A DNA stretch of 8,190 nt from Campylobacterota bacterium (lineage in GTDB: Bacteria > Campylobacterota > Campylobacteria > Campylobacterales > SZUA-545), in assembly GCA_030836705.1 (NCBI GenBank), contig JAUPLZ010000252.1:1-8190 (forward strand), in the 5' to 3' direction. A model generated the notes under the pieces. The model did not search any database, had not been told where the DNA came from, and was given only the letters and a program-made list of their open reading frames with translations. Below, one piece after another: positions 1 to 5,998 of this stretch. The translations under genes and the position numbers were made by a program. Numbering within the stretch: the first letter of the stretch is position 1; each line of letters starts with the position of its first letter.

Positions 1-65
1 AGTTTTCAAAGAACTTATGCAAAACCAATCCGAAAAACACTTTCGGTTTAAGAAGCAAAAGCTTC
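1..65 (-). promoter_or_regulatory. rRNA-leader-like region with two hairpins and boxA
   Basis: Read leftward from the predicted start near 76, the transcript forms a GAAGC/GCTTC hairpin with a TTTT loop (52-65) and a CCGAAA/TTTCGG hairpin (30-46). It then reaches AAGTTCTTTGAAAACT (1-16), which matches the boxA antitermination motif found before 16S genes in many bacteria, bound by NusB and S10. The 16S gene would start beyond base 1. A boxA can also occur in a 16S-23S spacer, but the promoter just upstream favours a leader. Confidence 0.55.
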
Positions 66-83
66 CGTTGTTTTGTGAGGGGA

Positions 84-112
84 ATTATACATGGATAAGC
101 TTAAACTATCCA
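84..112 (-). promoter_or_regulatory. Probable rRNA-type promoter, leftward
   Basis: On the minus strand a perfect -10 box TATAAT (84-89) lies 17 bases from a weak -35 box TGGATA (107-112, 4 of 6 consensus matches). The -10 is followed by TCCCCTC, a C-rich discriminator typical of stable-RNA promoters under stringent control, and transcription would start near 76. The downstream leader holds two hairpins and a boxA-like motif, so I infer that an rRNA operon begins left of the window. No rRNA sequence is inside the window, so the target is not proven. Confidence 0.6.
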
Positions 113-113
113 T
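91..113. repeat. 7-bp inverted repeat over the leftward promoter spacer
   Basis: ATGGATA (91-97) and TATCCAT (107-113) form a perfect inverted repeat with a 9-base gap. One arm contains the whole -35 hexamer of the leftward promoter and the other stops two bases short of the -10 box. That placement fits an operator for a dimeric regulator. No T-run follows on either strand, so a terminator is unlikely. The regulator is unknown. Confidence 0.45.
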
Positions 114-120
114 AAAAAAC

Positions 121-310
121 ACAAAACCAGCTAATAGTTTTTCATTTTTTTGACTATTTTTATTTTTTACTACAATCAAATAAAAATACATAAATAATGT
201 ATAGCTTGTTGTTGTTTATATTTTTTTGCATGGTTTTACTTTTTCCTAATAAATTACAAAAATCAATAGCTTTCATACTATGCATTTTGTATTTTATTAT
301 TTTTTAATTT
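121..310. other. AT-rich intergenic stretch between divergent transcripts
   Basis: No convincing gene lies here. The stretch is extremely AT-rich, with repeated T-runs on the plus strand at roughly helical intervals from about 140 to 310. Such periodic T-tracts commonly precede sigma-70 promoters in Campylobacterota, which lack a strong -35 box. It probably acts as upstream promoter DNA for the comEA-like gene. Confidence 0.4.
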
Positions 311-316
311 TTATAT

Positions 317-325
317 TGTTAGAAT
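317..325 (+). promoter_or_regulatory. Extended -10 promoter for the comEA-like gene
   Basis: TGTTAGAAT fits the extended -10 pattern TGnTAnAAT, with the hexamer at 320-325 and a predicted start near 332. No -35 box is visible, but a long T-rich tract precedes it, as usual in Campylobacterota. The transcript would carry a leader of about 20 bases holding the AAGGA ribosome binding site at 344-348, five bases before the ATG. Confidence 0.45.
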
Positions 326-353
326 TATTTAATTTCAAACACAAAGGAAAAGT

Positions 354-611
354 ATGAAGAATATATTGGTTTTATTGTTTTTTGTTATATCTCTTTTTGG
401 CGTAGTAGATATCAACAACGCTACAAAAAGTGAGCTTCTAGCGCTAAAGGGCATTGGAGATTCAAAAGCTAATGCTATTATTGAACACAGAAATAAAAAG
501 TGTTTTAAGGAAATAGGCGAGCTTGAAATAGTAAAAGGAATTGGGAAAAAATTCATAGAAGCCAACAAGGCTAATATAAAAATTGGAGAGTGCAAAAAAG
601 CTCAAAAATAA
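354..611 (+). CDS. comEA: ComEA-like secreted helix-hairpin-helix DNA-binding protein
   Basis: A short periplasmic DNA-binding protein of 85 residues, probably for uptake of transforming DNA. Residues 1 to about 16 form a hydrophobic export signal (MKN followed by a leucine and phenylalanine-rich core). The mature part opens with VDINNA, the hallmark of the ComEA helix-hairpin-helix family, and has two hairpins centred on LKGIGDSKA (about 30-38) and VKGIGKKF (about 60-67). Both GIG turns, which contact the DNA phosphate backbone, are intact. Campylobacterota ComEA proteins are short single-domain forms like this, unlike the longer Bacillus protein. AAGGA five bases upstream supports the ATG. 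The gene is monocistronic, with its own promoter and a strong terminator. The family is clear; the competence role is inferred from relatives. Confidence 0.85.
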   Translation: MKNILVLLFFVISLFGVVDINNATKSELLALKGIGDSKANAIIEHRNKKCFKEIGELEIVKGIGKKFIEANKANIKIGECKKAQK

Positions 612-634
612 CTCTACTTTAATCTCTTAGCTGT

Positions 635-680
635 AATGAAATAAGCATACAAAATCGCTTATTTCATTTTACATACTTTT
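635..680 (+). terminator. Intrinsic terminator after the comEA-like gene
   Basis: A perfect 12-bp stem, AATGAAATAAGC (635-646) with GCTTATTTCATT (657-668), encloses a 10-base loop. It is followed by TTTT and, slightly further on, TTTTTT at 677-682. It starts 23 bases after the stop codon. The opposite strand lacks a T-run, so it should act rightward only. Confidence 0.8.
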
Positions 681-747
681 TTGTACAATCAAAATTTTTA
701 AATCATATAAATTTTATGCAAAACAGAACTTAATGTAAAGTAAAAAT

Positions 748-776
748 TTGCCAAATTGAGCCAAAAACAATATGTT
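748..776 (+). promoter_or_regulatory. Candidate promoter for the aspC operon
   Basis: TTGCCA (748-753) and TATGTT (771-776) are separated by 17 bases, predicting a start near 783. If correct, the ATG at 791 would have almost no leader, which supports translation from the TTG at 830 instead. TACAAT at 684-689 is another possible -10 box, so the choice is uncertain. Confidence 0.35.
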
Positions 777-818
777 TATTAAGCAACAACATGAGAAAAT
801 TACAAAATAAATTTCAAG

Positions 819-823
819 AAGGA
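819..823 (+). promoter_or_regulatory. Ribosome binding site that selects the aspC TTG start
   Basis: AAGGA lies six bases before the TTG at 830, while the in-frame ATG at 791 has no Shine-Dalgarno-like sequence upstream. The protein from 830 begins with (M)LSQRI, the usual N-terminus of this aminotransferase family. This is therefore the likely start. Confidence 0.7.
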
Positions 824-829
824 ATTAGT

Positions 830-2005
830 TTGTTATCACAAAGAATTTGTCGAATTGAAGAGTCTCTTACAATTGCAATGACACAAAAAGCTAGAGAGTT
901 AAAAGCCCAAGGCAAGGACATACTTAGTTTTTCCGCTGGAGAGCCTGATTTTGATACACCTGAAGTCATAAAAAAATCAGCAATTAAAGCCATAAACGAA
1001 GGAAAAACAAAATATACGGCAGTAGCTGGCATACCTGAACTTCAAAAAGCAATAAGTGACAAACTAAAAAGAGAGAATAATCTTAACTACTCGCCAAACA
1101 ATATAGTGATAAGCAATGGGGCAAAACACTCTTTGTTTATTCTTTTTGCCATTCTTCTTAATGCCGGCGACGAGGTTATTATCCCAAATCCAGCTTGGGT
1201 TAGCTATCCAGAAATGGTTAATTATTATGAGGGCAAACCGGTTTTTGTACAAACCGATGAAACTACCGGTTTTAAATTAACACCTAGCCAACTAAAAAAA
1301 GCAATTACAAAAAAAACAAAAATAATAGTTTTAAACAGCCCGTCAAACCCAACAGGTGGCGTTTATACAAAAGACGAGATACTTGCACTAGCAGAAGTTC
1401 TTAAAGGCACAAATATTCTTGTTTTTAGTGATGAAATGTATGAAAAACTTGTATATGACGGTTGTAAATTCACATCATTTGCAAGCGTTAGTGAAGATAT
1501 GTATAATCGAACGATAACTATTAACGGAATAAGCAAATCAGTAGCCATGACCGGTTGGAGAATGGGATATTTTGCGTTTCACAATATGGATGTCGTAAAA
1601 GCTGCTATAAAGCTTCAAAGCCAAAGTACATCAAATATAAACTCCATAACGCAATATGCCTCAATAACCGCCCTAGACGGTAGTGCTGATGCGGATATTG
1701 AGAACATGAGAAAAGCTTTTGAAGAGAGAAAAACATATGCCGTAAAAGCTTTTAATGAAATTGAGGGGCTTTCTGTTGCAAATTCAAATGGGGCTTTTTA
1801 TTTGTTTGTAAATATAAAAAAAATAGAGCAAGACTCTATGAAATTTTGCCTTAAGCTACTCGAAGAGGCTGGAATAGCTACTGTTCCTGGAATTGGGTTT
1901 GGAAGCGATGGTTATTTTAGATTCAGCTATGCAACAGACATGGAAACCATAAAAAAAGGCATAAAAATAATAGCTGAGTTTGTAAAAACATACAATGCAA
2001 AATAA
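830..2005 (+). CDS. aspC: Class I aminotransferase, aspartate aminotransferase type
   Basis: A cytosolic pyridoxal-phosphate enzyme of the class Ib aspartate aminotransferase group, moving an amino group between aspartate and 2-oxoglutarate; 391 residues from the preferred TTG start. Visible landmarks, numbered from that start, are the family N-terminus (LSQRI...FSAGEPDF), SPSNPTG near 170-176 with the cofactor-contacting Asn, SDEMY near 200-204 with the Asp and Tyr that bind the pyridine ring, and SKSVAMTGWRMGY with the Schiff-base Lys at about 236. Starting at the ATG at 791 would add 13 residues not typical of the family. The last 11 bases overlap the next gene, so the two are co-translated. 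Some class Ib enzymes also accept prephenate or other keto acids, so substrate range is not fixed by sequence. Confidence 0.9.
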   Translation: MLSQRICRIEESLTIAMTQKARELKAQGKDILSFSAGEPDFDTPEVIKKSAIKAINEGKTKYTAVAGIPELQKAISDKLKRENNLNYSPNNIVISNGAKHSLFILFAILLNAGDEVIIPNPAWVSYPEMVNYYEGKPVFVQTDETTGFKLTPSQLKKAITKKTKIIVLNSPSNPTGGVYTKDEILALAEVLKGTNILVFSDEMYEKLVYDGCKFTSFASVSEDMYNRTITINGISKSVAMTGWRMGYFAFHNMDVVKAAIKLQSQSTSNINSITQYASITALDGSADADIENMRKAFEERKTYAVKAFNEIEGLSVANSNGAFYLFVNIKKIEQDSMKFCLKLLEEAGIATVPGIGFGSDGYFRFSYATDMETIKKGIKIIAEFVKTYNAK

Positions 2006-2744
2006 TGAAAGCTATCTTGCTTTTTCTAAATCTTCAAAAGAAGTTCTAAAAACTGCCACCCTTTTTAAAAATATAAATATTAATGCTCTAATAACAGGTC
2101 CCGCCGGCAGCGGGAAGTCATTGCTATCTAAGCAAATGCTAAACGATTGTCCTGTTTTGGATGCAAAAAATTCAAATGATATAAACTACATACTAGATAG
2201 AACAGACTCTGCGATAATAGAAAATTTCGACAAAATAACAGACTATTCAAAACTTGATTTTTCAAATAAAAAAATTGTTGCAATTTCTAAAAACCCGTTA
2301 CAAGAATCAATAATTGATAGGTTTTTTGGGATAACAATAGAATTAACACCTCTCTCAAAAAGAAAAGAGGATATCATGCCAATTGCAAATAAGTTTTTAG
2401 AAAACGCCAAAGAAGCATTAATATCTTCGACTGACATTAAATTAAAAGAGGATGAGTTTGATCTATCTTTAAATTGTCACTCTTTAAAAAAGTCAGTATT
2501 TATCCAACTTATAAAAAATGACATATCCGAAGGTGAACTGCTTAGCTTTATTAGCTCTTATCTTGAAAAAAGACTAGATGGAATAAATATTTATAGAGAG
2601 CATCTTTATTTATACGAAAAACCACTTATTGAAATGGGACTCAAAAAATACCGCTCACAGCTCAAACTATCGGATGCACTAGGATTAAATCGCAATACGC
2701 TTAGAAAAAAAATTAATGAATTAGAAATCAAGGAAACAGAGTGA
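1995..2744 (+). CDS. Compact NtrC-like AAA+ ATPase with Fis-type helix-turn-helix
   Basis: Predicted cytosolic DNA-binding regulator of 249 residues. A P-loop GPAGSGKS (35-42) is followed by a weak Walker B (AIIEN, 73-77). Next comes a segment resembling the NtrC arginine-finger and linker region: DRFFGITIELTPLSKRKEDI (108-127) compares with the NtrC pattern of PPLRERKEDI. The C-terminus (about 208-243) is a Fis-type helix-turn-helix with KLSDALGLNRNTLRKKINEL, very close to the NtrC/Fis consensus. It lacks a receiver domain. The gap between Walker A and B is too short to hold the GAFTGA loop that contacts sigma-54. The WPGNVREL sensor-2 motif is replaced by an unrelated stretch near 161-170. 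I infer a degenerate NtrC relative that binds DNA but probably does not activate sigma-54 in the usual way. It overlaps aspC by 11 bases and the next gene by 4. Confidence 0.8.
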   Translation: MQNNESYLAFSKSSKEVLKTATLFKNININALITGPAGSGKSLLSKQMLNDCPVLDAKNSNDINYILDRTDSAIIENFDKITDYSKLDFSNKKIVAISKNPLQESIIDRFFGITIELTPLSKRKEDIMPIANKFLENAKEALISSTDIKLKEDEFDLSLNCHSLKKSVFIQLIKNDISEGELLSFISSYLEKRLDGINIYREHLYLYEKPLIEMGLKKYRSQLKLSDALGLNRNTLRKKINELEIKETE

Positions 2745-3436
2745 CAGTTTTTGATCAAAAAGGATGGATAGAAAGTGATTATAATCCTTTTATTCTCTAT
2801 TCTGATTCTGGCAATATATTGTACGCAAACGCTTCTGCCGAAATGCTACTGAGTTATGTTGACAAAAAAGTATTTTACGAGCTGTGTCTCTCCAATGCTT
2901 CACATGAATTTGGCTACAAAACAACATTTATTAATTTAAGCTACGAGAAATTTAACTTTTATGCCATTACGGTTGGCTATAACGATGAAAAGCACATAGG
3001 CATCAAGTTGTATAACAACCCTCAAACAGAAAGCAATCAAATATCAAAAATTAAATCCAATAAAATTGGAAATATTTACATACTTATAGATCTTTGCATA
3101 TCTCTAGCTTCCGCCAACAATGAAATACTATTTAAAAAAGAATTTGACCCAACCATACCTGAGTTTAGACTCTCTCAAAATGAATTTACAAAAATTTTGA
3201 GAAAAACATATGAGTCTTTATCAAACTCATCAACTATTACAACTGTATTAAAGCTAAAAATAGGTGAATTTGTAAAAATAGATGATAAAAAATATAGACT
3301 TTTAGAGTTGACAATAAAAGGCGATGCAATTATAGAAAAACATGATGAAGCAATCAAGGAAATATCGGAAAACATAAATATAAAATGTAGCTATTTAAAA
3401 CAAGGGATATCATTTGATATCCCTCTTATTGTTTAG
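2741..3436 (+). CDS. PAS-domain protein with histidine-kinase-like remnant
   Basis: Predicted soluble sensor-like protein of 231 residues; no membrane segment is visible. Residues about 14-92 look like a PAS fold (NPFILYSDSGNILYANASAE, then alternating strands). From about 112 to the end the sequence resembles a worn-down kinase ATPase domain. FDPTIPEFRLSQNEFTKILR (135-154) aligns with the DPxLPxVxxDxxRLxQVLxNL helix of sensor kinases, and the end (QGISFDIPLI) mimics the closing strand of that fold. The phosphoacceptor His box, the N-box Asn and the glycine-rich ATP boxes are not apparent, so kinase activity is doubtful. It starts with GTG behind AAGGA (six-base spacer) and overlaps the previous stop as GTGA. 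An NtrB-like partner of the upstream NtrC-like protein is my inference. The stop overlaps the dnaJ stop. Confidence 0.7.
   Translation: MTVFDQKGWIESDYNPFILYSDSGNILYANASAEMLLSYVDKKVFYELCLSNASHEFGYKTTFINLSYEKFNFYAITVGYNDEKHIGIKLYNNPQTESNQISKIKSNKIGNIYILIDLCISLASANNEILFKKEFDPTIPEFRLSQNEFTKILRKTYESLSNSSTITTVLKLKIGEFVKIDDKKYRLLELTIKGDAIIEKHDEAIKEISENINIKCSYLKQGISFDIPLIV
3403..3424. terminator. Bidirectional terminator inside the convergent gene ends
   Basis: AGGGATATC (3403-3411) and GATATCCCT (3416-3424) form a perfect 9-bp stem with a four-base ATTT loop. Rightward it is followed by a T-rich stretch that ends in TTTTT near 3437-3441. Leftward it is followed by TTGTTTT. It lies within the last codons of the PAS gene and just past the dnaJ stop, so it can serve both transcripts. 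Tails are interrupted, so efficiency may be moderate. Confidence 0.65.
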
Positions 3437-4542
3437 TTTTTAAACCAACTTTTTACTTTTTCAAATACACCCTCAAATACATTATGATGAGGCTCGTTTC
3501 CATGATTATGACTAAAGCTTTCGTGAAGTTTTTTAAGAAGCTCTTCTTGCTCTTGATTCATTTTTTTTGGATATGTAATTTTAACTTGGACTATCATGTT
3601 TCCTCTTGCCCCAGAATGAACATTTGACACACCTTCGTTTTTGATTACTATATGTTCTTTGTCTTTGACTCCAGACTTTATCTCTATTTCTCGCTCGCCT
3701 CTTATTGTAGGAATAGTAATCTTACCGCCAAGGGCAGCTAGCGTAAAAAACACTGGCACTTCTACATAAATATCATCATCATGTCTTACAAACACCCTAT
3801 CTTCTTTGACTCTAACTATTACATACAAATCACCCCTGTTGCCACTTTTGCCAACACTTCCCTTGCCTGCAACCCTTAAGCGATTCCCATCATCAATACC
3901 CTCTGGAATATCAATAGAAAACTTCTCATCAACTTGTTCCTTCCCTATTCCGGAGCATTTTTGACACTTGTCCTTTATAATACTTCCAGCACCCCTACAA
4001 ACATGGCATGTTTGCGAAAATGTCATAAAACCCTGTTTTTGATAGATTTGTCCTTTTCCGTGACATGCAGGACAACTCTCTCTCTTTCCGGTTTTACTTC
4101 CAGTTCCATCGCAAACCGTACACTGCTTGTCATATCTGTACTTAATCTCTTTTTTGCAACCAAAAATAGCCTCTAAAAATTCGATATGCACTTCTGCTGC
4201 TACATCAAGATTTTCTCTTGGCTCTCTTCTTGAAGCTCTTTGTCCGCCGCCAAAAAACGAATCAAAAATATCAGAAAAATCTTCAAAACCGCCGAATCCA
4301 GCACCTTGAGAACCGCCGCCAAGACCGGCTTTGCCATATCTATCATAATTAGAACGCTTTGCTTCATCGCTCAAGACTTGATATGCTTCATTTACTTTCT
4401 TGAACATATTCTCAGCTTCGGTATCGCCTTGATTTTTATCAGGGTGATACTTCATAGCCATTTTTCTATACGCTTTTTTTATCTCATCTGCCGATGCAGT
4501 TTTGGCAACCTCAAGTATTTCGTAATAATCAAAATCTTCCAC
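3433..4542 (-). CDS. dnaJ: Chaperone DnaJ (Hsp40)
   Basis: Co-chaperone that delivers unfolded clients to DnaK and stimulates its ATPase in the cytosol; 369 residues, the usual full length. Domains in order are a J-domain with the essential HPD at 33-35, and a Gly/Phe-rich linker (about 73-100, GLGGGSQGAGFGGF onward). Four zinc-binding CxxCxGxG repeats follow (CTVCDGTG 141, CPACHGKG 157, CHVCRGAG 179, CQKCSGIG 193), then the two C-terminal substrate-binding barrels. All key residues are present. The GTG start has AAGG eight bases upstream and a leader with two candidate -10 boxes. dnaK and grpE are not in the window, and dnaJ stands alone here, transcribed leftward after the rho operon. Its stop codon overlaps that of the convergent PAS gene. 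Confidence 0.96.
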   Translation of the reverse strand: MEDFDYYEILEVAKTASADEIKKAYRKMAMKYHPDKNQGDTEAENMFKKVNEAYQVLSDEAKRSNYDRYGKAGLGGGSQGAGFGGFEDFSDIFDSFFGGGQRASRREPRENLDVAAEVHIEFLEAIFGCKKEIKYRYDKQCTVCDGTGSKTGKRESCPACHGKGQIYQKQGFMTFSQTCHVCRGAGSIIKDKCQKCSGIGKEQVDEKFSIDIPEGIDDGNRLRVAGKGSVGKSGNRGDLYVIVRVKEDRVFVRHDDDIYVEVPVFFTLAALGGKITIPTIRGEREIEIKSGVKDKEHIVIKNEGVSNVHSGARGNMIVQVKITYPKKMNQEQEELLKKLHESFSHNHGNEPHHNVFEGVFEKVKSWFKN

Positions 4543-4569
4543 TAGTGACGCCTTATAATTTTTTTGCGA

Positions 4570-4611
4570 ATTTTAGCACATTTTATACTAAGTTGATATT
4601 AATCATATCAA
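4570..4611 (-). promoter_or_regulatory. Candidate dnaJ promoter region
   Basis: On the minus strand TTGATA (4606-4611) is followed after 18 bases by TATAAA (4582-4587). A second -10 candidate, TAAAAT (4570-4575), is preceded by TG in TGTGC. Either would start transcription a short way upstream of the GTG at 4542. I see no CIRCE (HrcA) or HAIR (HspR) heat-shock operator here. Confidence 0.5.
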
Positions 4612-4613
4612 CT
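4591..4613. repeat. 9-bp perfect inverted repeat upstream of dnaJ
   Basis: AGTTGATAT (4591-4599) and ATATCAACT (4605-4613) flank a 5-base gap, directly after the stop codon of the 67-residue gene. It overlaps the -35 box and spacer of the proposed dnaJ promoter. It could be an operator for dnaJ or a weak transcript-end hairpin for the rho operon. No run of T follows leftward (TTAGTATAAAATG), so an operator or mRNA-stabilising 3' stem is more likely than a classical terminator. Confidence 0.55.
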
Positions 4614-4817
4614 TTATTTAGTACACTTACCTGAATAATTTGTATTTTTTATCTCTTGAAGCTTTGAAAGAGTTTGTTCCAAAACCTTCTTTTCATCAAT
4701 CAATGGCTTCATAAGTTTATTTTTTTCAGTAAGAGAGATAGTCTGATTTTCAACCAAAGAGATAACAATTTTATTTATCTCTTCAATTCTGTCTTTTATA
4801 ATATTTATAATTTGCAC
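4614..4817 (-). CDS. Small coiled-coil protein, unknown function
   Basis: A 67-residue hypothetical protein. It is almost entirely helical in composition, rich in Ile, Leu, Lys and Glu with heptad-like spacing (about 5-58), suggesting a short coiled coil. The tail (SGKCTK) carries its only Cys. No signal peptide or membrane segment is seen. The GTG start shares one base with the upstream stop (TAGTG). There is no good Shine-Dalgarno sequence, so translation probably depends on ribosomes finishing the upstream gene. It is the last gene of the rho operon and may be a partner of the enzyme before it. I do not recognise the family. Confidence 0.6.
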   Translation of the reverse strand: MQIINIIKDRIEEINKIVISLVENQTISLTEKNKLMKPLIDEKKVLEQTLSKLQEIKNTNYSGKCTK

Positions 4818-5998
4818 TAATCAGCCATTATATGTCCAACAAACTTGGCTTGATTATTGATTATCAAACCGCCTTTTCTAAAACCTAATGCCACTGGCTC
4901 AAAACAATAAAATAATCCTGCTTGATAAAACTCACCTTTTTCATTTTTAGGAAACTCGACATACTCTTGAAAAATACTATTATAATTTTCATACTCACCA
5001 TTTGTTTTTTCAACAATAGTGCCGTCTTTTTCAAAAATAGTCACATTTGCACCTTCTCTGCCAAAAAATTTCTTTTCTACATATTTAATACCATCAAGCG
5101 GCTTGGTGTCGCACTTTAAAAGATATGGAGAGTTTGGAAAAAGATCATAAAGAATTTTTAAAAAACCTTTTGATTGAAACATGAGAACATATGCTGGATT
5201 TAAAATAATAGCTTTTTGGTTTTCGACAATCTCTTTTAATATTAGTGGTAATTCATCTTCAAGCGCTATATCTTCCCACGGAAAAAGCTTAAACCAATAC
5301 TCATAATTTATGCCATCTGGAGAAAATATCCCCTCTTTTTCATCAAACTGCACTTCATCGAGATAACAAAAACCTGTCGCAAAACCAGCATCTTCTGCGC
5401 ATGTTTTCAAAAACTTTACAGTCATCTCTTCTTCTTGATTATCTCTTGTACTTGAAAACAGTATCTTCCATCCATCATAATATTTTGAGAAAAGTTTAGT
5501 ATCTTCATCCAGCGTAACAACTCTTTTAAAACTTTCCTTTAAACCTTCATAAAGATCATTATATTGAGAATCTTCATTCATATTATTTTGCTTTAACATA
5601 GCCCACTGCACAACAGATGTTTCAAGAACAGCCGTTGGAGTATCCGCATTAAATTCTATGAGTTTTATCTGTTTGCCGTCAATGCCACCTGCTAAATCAA
5701 ATCTGCCATAAATATGCCAATGGACTTTATTTTCCCAGCTTTTTTTTATGATATCAATCATATTAAAAGGGATTCCAATATCAAACAGCAAGTTGTTTTC
5801 AATAACATAATCACCGGCTCTTATAAACATTTCATAAAGCTCATTTCCAGCCTCATAAAATGCCTCAGCCTCGTCCTTGCTTATACTTACTAATTCATTT
5901 GAAATATAATTACTGCCATCACTATCGGTATGCCAATTAAACCCTATTTCATTCATCAATTCTTTGCTGACATTTTTAACAATAATTGGTTTTATCAT
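4817..5998 (-). CDS. Glutathionylspermidine-synthase-like ATP-grasp enzyme (YgiC-like)
   Basis: A 393-residue stand-alone ATP-dependent amide ligase of the glutathionylspermidine synthase family, lacking the amidase domain of E. coli GspS and thus like YgiC/YjfC. Recognisable segments are YGRFDLAG (97-104, with the Arg/Asp of the substrate pocket), IEFNADTPTAVLE (114-126), and FKLFPWE (236-242). Further on are ILNPAYVLMFQSKGFL near 265-280 (matching the family's conserved Asn-Lys region) and VEKKFFGREGANV near 307-319 (the ATP-grasp loop). Real substrates of YgiC-type proteins are not established; known GspS joins glutathione and spermidine. The ATG overlaps the previous stop by one base (TAATG), with only a weak ribosome binding site, so it is coupled to the lipoprotein gene. 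E. coli ygiB-ygiC shows a comparable lipoprotein plus ligase pairing. Confidence 0.85.
   Translation of the reverse strand: MIKPIIVKNVSKELMNEIGFNWHTDSDGSNYISNELVSISKDEAEAFYEAGNELYEMFIRAGDYVIENNLLFDIGIPFNMIDIIKKSWENKVHWHIYGRFDLAGGIDGKQIKLIEFNADTPTAVLETSVVQWAMLKQNNMNEDSQYNDLYEGLKESFKRVVTLDEDTKLFSKYYDGWKILFSSTRDNQEEEMTVKFLKTCAEDAGFATGFCYLDEVQFDEKEGIFSPDGINYEYWFKLFPWEDIALEDELPLILKEIVENQKAIILNPAYVLMFQSKGFLKILYDLFPNSPYLLKCDTKPLDGIKYVEKKFFGREGANVTIFEKDGTIVEKTNGEYENYNSIFQEYVEFPKNEKGEFYQAGLFYCFEPVALGFRKGGLIINNQAKFVGHIMAD

Noticed and set aside
791..829. ATG at 791 as the aspC start
   Set aside because: No ribosome binding site precedes it, it adds 13 residues foreign to the family, and TTG at 830 has AAGGA at six bases.
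3934..4545. Plus-strand open frames across dnaJ
   Set aside because: They are antisense shadows of a clearly conserved dnaJ frame and show no recognisable domain or ribosome binding site.
4593..4606. FNR/CRP-like site TTGAT-N4-ATCAT upstream of dnaJ
   Set aside because: It matches 9 of 10 positions but lies inside a larger perfect palindrome with different symmetry, so the palindrome explains it better.
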